Shown: positions 28,381-37,772, counted from the first letter of the stretch. The stretch: DNA of 64,000 bases from Candidatus Flexicrinis affinis (GCA_016716525.1 JADJWE010000002.1:310001-374000), one strand, 5' to 3'. The notes: generated by a model from the sequence alone, not told the origin. A program made the numbers and translations.

Positions 28381-28506
28381 GCCCGTGACCTCACCTACGC
28401 CCTGACCGACGGCAACGGGCTGCTTTACCTGCGCGCGCGGAATCTGGCGCCGGGGCTGGGCACGTTCGCCAGTCGCGATCCGTGGCGGGGGATGGCATCC
28501 GCGCGA
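28381..28506 (+). pseudogene. RHS/YD-repeat remnant 3
   Basis: Reads LTYALTDGNGLLYLRARNLA, then PGLGTFASRDPWRG. Over about 93 bases it is a close direct repeat of 27536-27629 in remnant 2. It is a second copy of the end of an RHS core, with neither start nor tip. It lies just before the secreted gene at 28603. Confidence 0.8.
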
Positions 28507-28602
28507 GGTGATGCTGCCCGGCGCGGCCGACATGCCAAATGGACGCAGCGCTGGTATTATCCCCGGTGTCCTTGCAGACTTCGCCATTAACGGGGGTATC
28601 CC

Positions 28603-29763
28603 ATGCGCAAGTTCCTGCCATTGAGCCTCGCTTCCGCGCTCATGCTGCTGACGCTTATCGTCGGCGCCATCCGCGTCGACTCAATCCCTGTGCTCGCACA
28701 GGATACGGTGGGGTCGCTCCCCGATCTCTCCGGCGCCAACATCTACTTCTCCGAGACCTATCAGGAGATGAGCCAGTTCGACCGCAGCGACGCCGGCATC
28801 TCGCGCTTCGCCGGGTTGCTACGTTTGGCGGGCGCTAACCTCTTCACGCTCGAGTGGCGCAAAGGCATCCCGGACGACGCCGATCTGATCGTGATCGCTA
28901 ACCCGAGCACCGACATCGCGGCCGACAACGTCGCGCGGCTGTGGACATACCTGCAAAGCGGCGGGCGAGTCCTGCTGCTGGCCGATGCCTTCGACCGCGC
29001 TGGCGCCATCACCAAGGCGCTGCCGCCCACGACCTTCTTTCAGCTTGCATGGTCGGACCTCGGCCTGCAGGCCGCCCCGACCGTCATCGTGCGCGAGGAC
29101 GGCACCGCGCCGCTCGAATTGAGGGAGACCAACGCGCAGGGCGATGTCACTTTCGAGTTCTCCGGCGAAGTACCCGTGCTGGCGATCGATTTCTACACGC
29201 GGCGGGTGGATGTCTCGCACCCGATCACCAGCGGGCTGCTGCCGCTGTTGGGTGCAGGCGCCGAGGACGCCACGCCCAATCTGAACAGCCTGTTCTTCAT
29301 GGGGGCCCGGCCGCTGCAGATCGACGCCTCGATCCAGGACTTCAGCGTGACGCCGCTCGTGCTGTCCGATATCCCCAACATCTACGCCGAGACCAACTAC
29401 GCGCGCTATGCGACCGCCCGCTATTCCGAATACAACATCGGGTCGGACAGCCAGCGCGGCGACATGATCCTCGCGGCCGCGTATGAAGACGGCGACTCGA
29501 GCGGGCGCATGGTCCTGATCGGCGATGGCGATGTCATCCGCAATGGGACCGGGTTTGTGACGGCACCATCGTACAGCGGTGCATTCGTGTATCCGGTAAA
29601 TGTGCAGTTCGCGCTGCGCAGCGTGTTCTGGCTGCTTGACTCCGAGCAAGCCGTGATCGACCTGCCGACGCCGGGCCCGACGGCGACCGCGACTATCACC
29701 CCCAGCCCCACCCCATCGCCGACCCCGACGACGGTGCCGACCGAGACACCGACGGGCGGTTAG
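28603..29763 (+). CDS. Secreted DUF4350-like protein
   Basis: A 386-residue exported protein. A signal peptide (about 1-32, hydrophobic SLASALMLLTLIVGA, then an Ala-Gln cleavage-like site) is followed by a Rossmann-like N-terminal domain with DDADLIVIANPSTDI and LQSGGRVLLLADA, which resembles DUF4350/GldG-type glutamine-amidotransferase-like domains. The last 35 residues are a Thr/Pro-rich low-complexity tail (TITPSPTPSPTPTT), common in exported Chloroflexota proteins. GGGGG at 28590s precedes the ATG. The next gene, 18 bases on, encodes a related protein. Function unknown; possibly a surface sensor or carbohydrate-binding scaffold. Confidence 0.72.
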   Translation: MRKFLPLSLASALMLLTLIVGAIRVDSIPVLAQDTVGSLPDLSGANIYFSETYQEMSQFDRSDAGISRFAGLLRLAGANLFTLEWRKGIPDDADLIVIANPSTDIAADNVARLWTYLQSGGRVLLLADAFDRAGAITKALPPTTFFQLAWSDLGLQAAPTVIVREDGTAPLELRETNAQGDVTFEFSGEVPVLAIDFYTRRVDVSHPITSGLLPLLGAGAEDATPNLNSLFFMGARPLQIDASIQDFSVTPLVLSDIPNIYAETNYARYATARYSEYNIGSDSQRGDMILAAAYEDGDSSGRMVLIGDGDVIRNGTGFVTAPSYSGAFVYPVNVQFALRSVFWLLDSEQAVIDLPTPGPTATATITPSPTPSPTPTTVPTETPTGG

Positions 29764-29781
29764 CACAAGAGCATCCTCTCC

Positions 29782-31461
29782 ATGAATCGGTCGACGCGGC
29801 GACGGTTAGTCAGTCTCGGCGTTGCGCTGCTCCTCGCATGGGTCGGCGCTTATGCGCCTGCCGCTCCAGCGCAGGACAGCGCGGAGGCCGTGCCTGCGCG
29901 CGTGCGCACTGTCGGCGTGATCGCCGGTCCGGAGCTGAACAGCGCGTCGCCAGACGATACGGATGAGAACGGCCTCTCGCGTCTGGCAGAGACGATTCGT
30001 GAGCTTGGCGGGTCGGTGACGGTGATTCCGGCCAATCGCGAGATTCCGGCGGATGTCGAGCTTGTGCTGCTGATCCGCCCACAGCGCGCGCTCTCGGTCG
30101 CGCAGACGGCGCACCTGTGGGACTTCCTGCAGCGCGGCGGGCACTTGCTGCTGGCGCTCGATCCGATCGGGCATAACGGAGGCTCGCCGGAGTCTGCGGC
30201 GTCGAGCGGCTTGATCCGGTTGCTTCAAGCCGAGTACGGTATGGGCATCGTCGACAATTTGCTGGTGGAAAGCTGGTTCGGGATCGAAAGTCTCGGCGAC
30301 GTCGAGACGAGCTGGTCCGACATCCAGACCGAGGACTTGTTTCCGCATGCGATCACCGCGCCACTGATCCAGTTCGACCTGCCCCTTCGATATTGGGGCG
30401 CGCGGTCGATGCTGGTCGACGCGCTGACCGGCACTGCCGCAACCGAGCCGCTCATCATCGCCGAACGGCCGTACGGCGAGACGGCCCGTATCAACTTTGG
30501 CAGCGGCGACGCTGCTCAGCTCACGCGCAACATCGGCCCCGATACACAGGGCCGGCTGCTGTTCAGTGGGATCGCGACGCACTTTGCGACTGGATCGCGC
30601 GTCGCGCTTGTGGGCGACGGCGAGATCTTCCTCAACGTGTTCGGGCAGCGCGCGCGCGCCAGTCAGGACGGCCGGCCGCTGTACATGGGCGACGACCTGT
30701 TCGCGCAGCGCCTACTCGCGTGGCTGATGGCGGTTCCCGAAGCGGAGTACCCGGCACTTCCGGACGGGTACACGTGGATCGCGCTCGACGGCGACAGCGC
30801 CGATTGGCCGGCGGACTTGCCTGCGCAGGGCGGACCGCCACCCGCGGACTCGGCTTACGCCTTGCAGCAGATCCGCGCCTTCCAGAACGATCAGTTCGTC
30901 TACGTATTGCTGGAGACGGGCCAACCTGTCCCACGCGGAACGCTCGTTTACCTGTTTGTCGACGATGCGGACGGGAATCGCCAGTTTTTCAGCGCCGACC
31001 CCGGCGGTGTCGTTCAAAGCGGAGACGCGACGATTGCGGATGCGGATGCCAAGGCCGGCGCTGGCGTTGAAATCCGCCTGCCGCGCCGGATTTTCGCCAC
31101 GACAGACAGCGTAATCGCCCGGGTCTGCGTCGGCGATTTGAGCGGGAGCGCTGTAGAGTGCTTCGAGGAACCGGTGCGACCGGTCAATACCAACGCGTTG
31201 GATCCGGTCCCGGTGCGGTTTGGGGCCGGCCCGCAGGCCATCACACAGGTACAGGACACAAACCTGCGCGCGCAGCCGACCACACGCAGCACGTCCTTCA
31301 CACGGCTGCCCACCCGTACATTGTTCGCCGCGGTCGGCCGCAACACCGCCGGCGATTGGGTGTATGTTCAGAACGGACGCTATGCGGGCTGGATCAACCG
31401 GCCGCTGCTGGCGATCAACGCCGACGTCAGCCGTTTGCCCGACCTCGAAGCAGCACCCTAG
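29782..31461 (+). CDS. Secreted DUF4350-like protein with SH3-like end
   Basis: A 559-residue exported protein. The signal peptide covers residues 1-32. The N-terminal domain repeats the pattern of the preceding gene (ADVELVLLIRPQRALSV, FLQRGGHLLLALDP), so the two are paralogues probably in one operon. Around residues 330-460 there is a beta-rich region, and residues 490-545 look like a bacterial SH3 domain (VQDTNLRAQPTTRSTSFTRL then WVYVQNGRYAGWI). Such SH3 domains bind cell-wall glycans. The gene ends ten bases from the convergent phosphatase gene. Confidence 0.72.
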   Translation: MNRSTRRRLVSLGVALLLAWVGAYAPAAPAQDSAEAVPARVRTVGVIAGPELNSASPDDTDENGLSRLAETIRELGGSVTVIPANREIPADVELVLLIRPQRALSVAQTAHLWDFLQRGGHLLLALDPIGHNGGSPESAASSGLIRLLQAEYGMGIVDNLLVESWFGIESLGDVETSWSDIQTEDLFPHAITAPLIQFDLPLRYWGARSMLVDALTGTAATEPLIIAERPYGETARINFGSGDAAQLTRNIGPDTQGRLLFSGIATHFATGSRVALVGDGEIFLNVFGQRARASQDGRPLYMGDDLFAQRLLAWLMAVPEAEYPALPDGYTWIALDGDSADWPADLPAQGGPPPADSAYALQQIRAFQNDQFVYVLLETGQPVPRGTLVYLFVDDADGNRQFFSADPGGVVQSGDATIADADAKAGAGVEIRLPRRIFATTDSVIARVCVGDLSGSAVECFEEPVRPVNTNALDPVPVRFGAGPQAITQVQDTNLRAQPTTRSTSFTRLPTRTLFAAVGRNTAGDWVYVQNGRYAGWINRPLLAINADVSRLPDLEAAP

Positions 31462-31471
31462 CCGCGCGCGA

Positions 31472-31945
31472 TCACAGACCGTGCTTGGCGCGGATCTGCT
31501 CCAGCAGCACGCGACAACCCGTGTGAATCACTTCGAACGTGTATTCGAAGTCACCATACGGGTACGGATCTTCAACCTCGACATGATCGACCAGGTCACG
31601 GTTATAGGCGTCGTGTAGAAACTGCCGGACTTCTGCTTTGGCGCTGGCGGCGTTGCGCAGCAGGAACGCGAGGTTGCGGCGGTCCATCGCAAGGACGTAA
31701 TCGAACGTGTGCAAGTCCTCGAACAAGACTTGACGCGCGGCGCTGTCGACCGGGATACGGTTGCGTTGGAGCACGTCCTCAACGAGGTCGTAAGCGGGTG
31801 CGTCCGGCTCGAACACATTGGTGCCGGCCGAGTCGACGAGGATTCGATCGGAAAGGCCCGCCTCGGCGACGAGGTGACGCATGATGGCTTCCGCCATTGG
31901 CGAACGGCAGATGTTCGCGTAGCACACGAAGAGAATTCGGATCAT
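31472..31945 (-). CDS. Low-molecular-weight protein tyrosine phosphatase
   Basis: A 157-residue LMW-PTP of standard length. The P-loop is VCYANICRSP at residues 7-16, with Ala where Gly is usual (CxGNICRS); the Cys nucleophile and Arg are present. The general-acid Asp is in VEDPYPYGD near residue 130. I chose ATG 31945 because the family starts directly with IRILFVC. Such phosphatases commonly reverse BY-kinase phosphorylation in capsule/EPS export, and a Wzz/BY-kinase is encoded 3 kb to the right, so this is probably a Wzb-like partner. Confidence 0.92.
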   Translation of the reverse strand: MIRILFVCYANICRSPMAEAIMRHLVAEAGLSDRILVDSAGTNVFEPDAPAYDLVEDVLQRNRIPVDSAARQVLFEDLHTFDYVLAMDRRNLAFLLRNAASAKAEVRQFLHDAYNRDLVDHVEVEDPYPYGDFEYTFEVIHTGCRVLLEQIRAKHGL

Positions 31946-31953
31946 AGGAAATG

Positions 31954-31986
31954 AAAACGCTTGGCCTGAGACATCAGGCCAAGCGT
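31954..31986 (-). terminator. Rho-independent terminator
   Basis: A perfect 13-bp stem (31957-31969 with 31974-31986) with a GACA loop as read on the plus strand. On the minus strand it is followed by a short T-run. It stands 28 bases past the end of the secreted gene 32014-33297 and separates it from the phosphatase gene. Confidence 0.87.
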
Positions 31987-32013
31987 ATAGGTCGAATAGG
32001 CTTTCTTCAATCC

Positions 32014-33297
32014 CTAGGGGGTCGGGAAACCGAATACCTGACAGATCGCGACCGGGATGATCCCCTGACTGCACAGCTGCTGGATCTGGGCGAGTGCGCC
32101 GGGGTTGGTGAAGATCAGTTCGATGATTGGCCCGCCGATGCCGGAAGGCGTAATGATGATTGGCGGCGGCACCTCGTAGTTGAACAGGTCGGCCGGCAGC
32201 TCTTCGATAATGCCGATATCGTCGAGAACGCTTTGGTCAACCACGGTCGGCTCGCCAATCGAAAGCGGCCCACTGCGTTCATCGTCATCACCCTCGATAC
32301 CCTTGCTGACAAAATCGGGCCCGTAGCCGACGGTGACCGTGTAGCCCGGGGGGATGATGATCTCTTCCTGCGTGTCCGGGTTGGCGCGGGCAACGCCGTA
32401 CAGCACGAGGACTTCCATCTGCAAACCAATCGGTTCGCCGGCTTCGAGCGTGCGGACGGCGATCGTCGACTCGATGCGAATCGGCACGTCGTTGATGACG
32501 ACGTCAACGGGAGTCGCCTCCGGGCCTTGCACGATCACCCACGACGAACGCGGCAGGCACGACCCGGCGTCAATACCGGTGCGGGTATAGAACGATTGCA
32601 GGGCGGTCAATTGGCCGTCGTCCATCGCAGGAAGGGCGGCAAGATCGTCAGAATCCACGGCAGAGGCTGCCAACCAGCCCGGCGCCTCGTCGACGATGAC
32701 GCGCACCCATGCGCCATCCTCGCTGACTGCGTCCGCCAAGACCGCTGCACCTGCCGGGACAGTACCCAGTACCTCGGACTCGTCAGGGACGGTGAACGTC
32801 GTCGCGACGCGCAATTCGCCGGCGCCGATCGTCGTCAATGACACCGGTTCCTCCAGCGGCACGAACGCGTCCGCAATCGGCACGCCTGACTCGATCTCGG
32901 CGCCACCGAGCCCGACCACGATCACATTGTCCTCAAATCCGCTCGGCAAGCCGGCCTGAAGATGAAGGACGGTAATCCCCCACGTCTCGTCCTCGGTGTT
33001 GATGGCGGACGGGCGCAGTGTGATGACATCGGCGGTTTGGATGACGTCGCCCGGTTCGCTGAAAACTTCGTCGTCCTCATTGAGAGGATCGACCAGCACA
33101 CGCTCGATCTCGTCAAAGGCATAGCAAGCAGTATTCAGGCCACTGCCGCTGCAGTTTACAAGTGTTTGAGTCGCCGCTTCGCGGACGGTCGCGGTGCAGG
33201 TGTTGACTTCTTGTGCGTAAATCTGGGAGGGCGCGGCGAAGGCTGCGGCTAATAGAAGGCAGGTAACGGTCATTCTTATGACGCGGCGAAAGTCCAT
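32014..33297 (-). CDS. Secreted protein, paralogue A
   Basis: A 427-residue exported protein: signal peptide 1-29 (VIRMTVTCLLLAAAFAAPSQ, then cleavage after AYA-like sites), a Cys-containing N-terminal part (CTATVREAATQTLVNCSG), an SH3-like middle near 165-215 (LGTVPAGAAVLADAVSEDGA then WVRVIVDEAPGWL) and a C-terminal tail with VPPPIIITPSGIGGPIIELI and CSQGIIPVAICQVFGFPTP. The same tail appears in the next gene to the right, so the pair are paralogues. GGGAG precedes ATG 33297. No enzyme motif; possibly a cell-surface or adhesion protein. Confidence 0.75.
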   Translation of the reverse strand: MDFRRVIRMTVTCLLLAAAFAAPSQIYAQEVNTCTATVREAATQTLVNCSGSGLNTACYAFDEIERVLVDPLNEDDEVFSEPGDVIQTADVITLRPSAINTEDETWGITVLHLQAGLPSGFEDNVIVVGLGGAEIESGVPIADAFVPLEEPVSLTTIGAGELRVATTFTVPDESEVLGTVPAGAAVLADAVSEDGAWVRVIVDEAPGWLAASAVDSDDLAALPAMDDGQLTALQSFYTRTGIDAGSCLPRSSWVIVQGPEATPVDVVINDVPIRIESTIAVRTLEAGEPIGLQMEVLVLYGVARANPDTQEEIIIPPGYTVTVGYGPDFVSKGIEGDDDERSGPLSIGEPTVVDQSVLDDIGIIEELPADLFNYEVPPPIIITPSGIGGPIIELIFTNPGALAQIQQLCSQGIIPVAICQVFGFPTP

Positions 33298-33483
33298 GGT
33301 ACATCTCCCAGAGTTTGGGGCGATCGAAACGAGCTCCGATAATGCTCAGTAATCTACTGGAATCCATTATAACCGCAGATATGCAAGTTGTCGTTTCCAG
33401 AACAACAGTCTTAACAACTTGTCATCAAGTCGGTTCGTCAATCGCCCTCTTTGAGGCGCGTCAACTCACCAGCCCCCCGACCG

Positions 33484-34743
33484 TTACGGGGTCGGGAAGC
33501 CGAACACCTGACAGATCGCCACTGGCAGGATGCCCTGCGCGCACAACTGCGCAACGCCGGCGGCAGCCACCGGATCCTCGAAGATCAGTTCGATGATCGG
33601 GCCCCCGACACCTGACGGGGTAATGATGATCGGCGGCGGCACGACGTAGCTGAGCAGCGAATCCGGCACGGGCACAAGCGCGATATCGTCCAACTGGTCA
33701 TACGTCACTGTGACGGGTTGGCCGTACGCACGCGGCCGGACCAGGTCGATCCCGCCGGCGTCGACAACTTCATCGGTCAGCTCGACGTCGTAGTCGATGG
33801 TCAGCGTAAATCCGGGTGGGAGGATGATCTCGGCGTCGGTATCGGGGTTGATGTAGGTCAAGCCGTACAGGTTGACGATCTCCATCCGCCGGCCAACACG
33901 GCCGAGGTCGATCGTGCGCAGGACGAGGGTCGACTGCAAACGCATCGGTACGCTGTTGATCACTAGGTCGACCGAGACCTCGCGGGGGGCTTGCACGTAC
34001 AGCAGCGAGTCGACGGTCGCGCATGCGGCAGTCTCGCTGCGTGTACGGAAGAAGAAGGCCTGCATCGGCGCCAGTTGGCCCGGCGCAAGGGATGGCAGGA
34101 CATCGAGGTCGTTGGACTCTAGTATGTCGGATTGCACCCAGCCGGGCGCATCGTCAACCGAGACGCGCACCCAACGCCCGTCGGCGCTGATCGCATCGGC
34201 CAACACACCCTGCCCTTCTACGACCGTTCCGATGACGTCGCTCTCGTCGGGCGATGCCAATGTTGACCGCCGCAGTTCGCCACTGCCGATCGCGACGAGC
34301 GCGACAGGCAGTTCGATTGGCGCGAACGCTTCTTCGCTCTTCACGCCGTTGGCGATCTCGACCGCGCCCAGCCCAAGCACCAGCACGTCGTGCGGCGAAC
34401 CGGTCGGAAGGCTAGCGTAGAGGCGCGTTACGAGGACGCCCCATGAATCCAGCTCGACAATGTCAGCGATCGATTGTGCGTCGACGCGAACCGGAGTCGA
34501 AAGCAGCGCATCGCGGCTCAGGGTGGCAAGATCGGACGTGCCGACGTCGGCGACATCCGGCGCAACCGAGGCATAACAGGCGGTCCCGACCGTAGTCTGG
34601 GCGCACTCTACCCCGGCCTGAGTCAGGAGGTCGACGTAGGACGCCGTGCATGCGGACGGGCGCTGTGCGGCGGCAGGCCACGCGGCCACGAGGACAAAAG
34701 GGAGGATCAGCAAAACAAGAGTGAAAGCGCGTCTTCGGTTCAT
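33484..34743 (-). CDS. Secreted protein, paralogue B
   Basis: A 419-residue exported protein, similar in order to paralogue A: signal peptide 1-27, Cys-containing start (CTASYVDLLTQAGVECAQ), SH3-like middle (VVEGQGVLADAISADGR, then WVRVSVDDAPGWV), a region with PGFTLTIDYDVEL and the shared tail VPPPIIITPSGVGGPIIELI plus CAQGILPVAICQVFGFPTP. I chose ATG 34743, preceded by GGAG on the minus strand, instead of the longer 34839 frame. Both paralogues point away from the EPS cluster. Role unknown. Confidence 0.75.
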   Translation of the reverse strand: MNRRRAFTLVLLILPFVLVAAWPAAAQRPSACTASYVDLLTQAGVECAQTTVGTACYASVAPDVADVGTSDLATLSRDALLSTPVRVDAQSIADIVELDSWGVLVTRLYASLPTGSPHDVLVLGLGAVEIANGVKSEEAFAPIELPVALVAIGSGELRRSTLASPDESDVIGTVVEGQGVLADAISADGRWVRVSVDDAPGWVQSDILESNDLDVLPSLAPGQLAPMQAFFFRTRSETAACATVDSLLYVQAPREVSVDLVINSVPMRLQSTLVLRTIDLGRVGRRMEIVNLYGLTYINPDTDAEIILPPGFTLTIDYDVELTDEVVDAGGIDLVRPRAYGQPVTVTYDQLDDIALVPVPDSLLSYVVPPPIIITPSGVGGPIIELIFEDPVAAAGVAQLCAQGILPVAICQVFGFPTP

Positions 34744-34828
34744 CCTGTACTCTCCTAAGAGCCCACACAGGTGCTTGACGCCACGACTAGCGATAGTACA
34801 CCGTACTGCGTGGATGGGATTAAGTGGG

Positions 34829-34855
34829 ATTATAGCCATAATGTACTAACCGCAA
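34829..34855 (-). promoter_or_regulatory. Candidate promoter of secreted paralogue B
   Basis: On the minus strand TTGCGG (34850-34855) and a perfect TATAAT (34829-34834) are separated by 15 bases. Transcription would start about 80 bases before ATG 34743. The spacer is shorter than ideal. Confidence 0.35.
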
Positions 34856-35048
34856 CAGTGTTTGAGGATATTGCTCTAACAACAAGCGAGGTTGCGCTGA
34901 TGCGCAAAATAACATTACATCTCGTATGTATGGGGCCAGAGATGGTATAACCGTCGTCGCGCTGCGATCACACCCTGTCTTTGGCTATGCCGGACAGCCG
35001 ACAGCGCACCGTCCTAGATGCGTTGTTACCATCAATCGGAGCGTCGGA

Positions 35049-36773
35049 TTGGAACTTAACCAGTATCTCCGTCTGATTCGCAAGTGGTTGTGGCTTATCC
35101 TGTTGGCCGCGTTTGTCGGCGGTGGCCTGTCATTTGTGATCAACGTGCGGCGCCCGCCGTCGTATCAGGCCGAAGCGACGGTCGCCATCGGGCGCTTCAT
35201 CGAAAGCCCCAACCCGAATTCGTCGGAGATCTACATCGGCTTCGACCTCGCGGTCACGTATGCGCAGCTTGCGACCACCTTCAACGTGATGCAAGGCGCG
35301 GTAAATACCCTCGACTTGGACATCGCCCCGGAAGACCTGGCGGGCGTCATCACAACGCGTGTCATCAGCGGTACGTCGCTGCTGGTGATCGGTGTGACGT
35401 GGGACGACCCGGTGCTGGCGGCCGACATCGCCAACACGGTCGCCGAGCAGTTGATCGCGCAGAGCCCGACCAATTTGACTCCGGAACAGCTTGAGCAAAT
35501 CGCGTTTCTGAACCTGCAAATTCAGGACCTGACCCAGCAGGTACGCGACAGCCGGGACCAACTGGCGACCCTCAACGGCCGGATTTCCGCCGCCGAGACC
35601 GAGCAGGACGTCGAGCGGCTGACTGCCCAGCGCAACGCGATCATCCAGCAAATCAACGAGGCGCAGTCTACGATTGCCTCGTTCACCGATACGATTGCGT
35701 CGCTGCAGCAGCGCACAAACGCCATCGACATCGTCGAGCGCGCCCGCGTCCCTGCCGGGCCAAGCGGATCGCGCATCGAGACGTCCGTCATCCTCGGCGC
35801 TTTCGTCGGCGCGTTTCTGGCCTTCGGCGTCGCGCTGCTAATCGAATACCTCGACGACTCGATCCGGTCGACCGAAGAGTCGGCGCAGCTGCTGGCACTG
35901 CCCGTCCTCGGCGCGATCGTGCGACTGGGCCGGCGCACACGCAAGTATCCGGACATGTTGGTGACGAGCCAACCGTCGCTCTCGCCGTTTGTCGAGGGCT
36001 ACCGCACGACCCGCGCAAATCTGTTGTTCATGCGCTCGGCGGCCCGCAAACGCACATACATCATCACCAGTGCCCAGCCTCAGGAAGGCAAGACCGTAAC
36101 GGCGGTCAACATCGCGGCCACGATCGCGCAGTCGGGGCTGCGTGTGCTGCTGATCGACGCCGACCTGCGCCGGCCGCGCGTGCATGAGATGCTCGGGCTG
36201 GAGAATCAGGTGGGCCTGACGACGCTGCTCTTCGACGACCCGGTTGCGTCCGAAGTCATCAAGTCGGGCGAAGACGCCGGGCTGACGCCGGCGTTCTTGC
36301 AGTGTCTGCAGCCCAGCGGGGTCCCGGGCCTGCGCGTGATGACAAGCGGTTTCGTGCCGTCCAACCCGTCCGAGGTGCTCGGCTCCCGCACGATGCGCAG
36401 TTGGTTCGAGGTGATGTACAACGCGGCCGCCATCGACGCGATCGTGATCGACACGCCGCCATGCCTTGCTGCAGCAGACAGCATGGTCCTTGCCGTGAGC
36501 TCAGGCGGCAGTGTCGTGATCGTGTTAGATGCTGGAACGACCCGGCGTGGGGCGGCCGTGCGCGCGAAGGAGCAGTTCACCAAATTGGGCATCGAGCCGG
36601 CTGGGGTGATCGTCAACCGTCTCAACCCGCGCGACGAAGAGTACGGCTACTACTACGGCTACTATACGTCCGACAAGCCCAACACCCAGTCGCGGCGCCC
36701 GGACACGATGTCCAAACGGCCGGACACGCTGTCACGGCGGCCGGCTGCACCGGAGACGCAAGCCGGACGGTAA
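35049..36773 (+). CDS. Wzz/BY-kinase, polysaccharide chain-length regulator
   Basis: A 574-residue fused Wzz/tyrosine autokinase that controls chain length and export of polysaccharide at the inner membrane. The Wzz part has two membrane segments (about 13-35 and 235-260) around a periplasmic coiled coil. The cytoplasmic BY-kinase has Walker A SAQPQEGKTVT, A' LLIDADLRRP and B AIVIDTPP, and a Tyr-rich end (EYGYYYGYY) for autophosphorylation. I use TTG 35049, with GGAG seven bases before it; it gives the usual LELNQYLRLIRKW start. ATG 34926 would add 41 unusual residues. The gene opens the polysaccharide cluster. Confidence 0.92.
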   Translation: MELNQYLRLIRKWLWLILLAAFVGGGLSFVINVRRPPSYQAEATVAIGRFIESPNPNSSEIYIGFDLAVTYAQLATTFNVMQGAVNTLDLDIAPEDLAGVITTRVISGTSLLVIGVTWDDPVLAADIANTVAEQLIAQSPTNLTPEQLEQIAFLNLQIQDLTQQVRDSRDQLATLNGRISAAETEQDVERLTAQRNAIIQQINEAQSTIASFTDTIASLQQRTNAIDIVERARVPAGPSGSRIETSVILGAFVGAFLAFGVALLIEYLDDSIRSTEESAQLLALPVLGAIVRLGRRTRKYPDMLVTSQPSLSPFVEGYRTTRANLLFMRSAARKRTYIITSAQPQEGKTVTAVNIAATIAQSGLRVLLIDADLRRPRVHEMLGLENQVGLTTLLFDDPVASEVIKSGEDAGLTPAFLQCLQPSGVPGLRVMTSGFVPSNPSEVLGSRTMRSWFEVMYNAAAIDAIVIDTPPCLAAADSMVLAVSSGGSVVIVLDAGTTRRGAAVRAKEQFTKLGIEPAGVIVNRLNPRDEEYGYYYGYYTSDKPNTQSRRPDTMSKRPDTLSRRPAAPETQAGR

Positions 36774-36797
36774 GCGCGCACAAGCCCGCAGCACATG

Positions 36798-36825
36798 ACG
36801 AGGCCGCCTTGATTGGCGGCCTCGT
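36798..36825. terminator. Hairpin between convergent genes
   Basis: An 11-bp stem (36798-36808 with 36815-36825) with a six-base loop, 25 bases after the BY-kinase stop and 28 bases before the end of the convergent gene. The T-run is weak on both strands, so it may work as a bidirectional terminator or only as an mRNA 3' end stabiliser. Confidence 0.5.
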
Positions 36826-36852
36826 GCGTTCCGTGTAGCGATCTGCGTTGGA

Positions 36853-37560
36853 TTACTTCGGCGCGGGGACCGGCAGCAATGCCGGCGTCTCGCCCCCGAA
36901 GTTCACCTCGCCGAACAGTGGGATGTTGACCGGACCGCGCAGGCTCTCGCCGACGCGCAGGGCAGCGACGACAACGCCGTCGACCTCGATGAAGTCGCCG
37001 TTGTCCGTATCTTTGTTCTTGAACTTCAAGACGGCTTTGACCGGCTTGAGGTTGGCGGGAACGACCGCGGTCAGGTTCGGCTCGGTGTTCTGATCATCGG
37101 TCACAAAGAACACGTATTTCTGCTTGTTGCCGAACGCGTCGCGTAGGACGAGTTTCGCCTGCAGGTTGGGCAGGCCGGACACGTCGTTCAGGCTGGGCTG
37201 GAACCGGATGACATCACCCGCCTTGACCTTGACATCGGACAGGTCGACCGATGTCTTGAGCACCGTGTTCTCTCCCGCGCCCGAACTGATGAACGTGAAC
37301 GAGCAGATGTACGGCGGCGCGGCGTCACAGCCGACATCGTCGCCGGCAGCGTTCTTGACTGTCCAGCCCGCAAGGCTGGGAGCGGCGCTGGAAGTGCCTT
37401 CGGTCAAGCCGACTGAGAAGTTGTAGTTAGGTGGCATCAGGTAGGCGATACCGGTAAAGGTGATAAACGTGCTTGACGTGCCTTGCGGCTGGCCGACGAT
37501 GCCAATCCGGAGGTAATACTCACCGGGGTTGAGCGTCGCTAGCGATCGATTTGAGCGCAA
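36853..37560 (-). pseudogene. C-terminal piece of a secreted beta-rich protein
   Basis: A 235-codon frame with no signal peptide; the frame is closed by a stop at about 37597, and the only starts are TTG 37560 or internal ATGs. The protein is beta-rich (GEYYLRIGIVGQ, then SVGLTEGTSSAAPSL) and ends in a proline-rich tail. It looks like the last part of an exported protein with PPC- or Ig-like domains whose 5' part was lost where the glycosyltransferase genes begin. It is convergent with the BY-kinase gene. It could also be expressed as an intracellular remnant; no family was recognised. Confidence 0.5.
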
Positions 37561-37772
37561 TTTCGAGGCAATCGCGTATGCCCGACAGTTAGTGCTTCAG
37601 CAATACCAGCTATTCCCATTCCTAGCCAACTGGATTAAGTCAAACCAGATCGATGGCGCTGCGCCCCGCAGACCTCGGACCATACGACCTCCGAGAATGA
37701 CTCACATCGGTCACACTTTTCGAAGAGTCAAGGCGAAACTGCTTTCAATTAAACGTCGGTTCGATTAGTGGC

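Noticed and set aside
34926..35048. ATG 34926 as the start of the BY-kinase
   Set aside because: It adds 41 residues with no family likeness, while TTG 35049 has GGAG seven bases upstream and gives the standard N-terminus.
37529..37768. Open frame of 79 codons before the first glycosyltransferase
   Set aside because: It overlaps the truncated minus-strand gene and has no ribosome binding site or family likeness; it could be a leftover at the junction.
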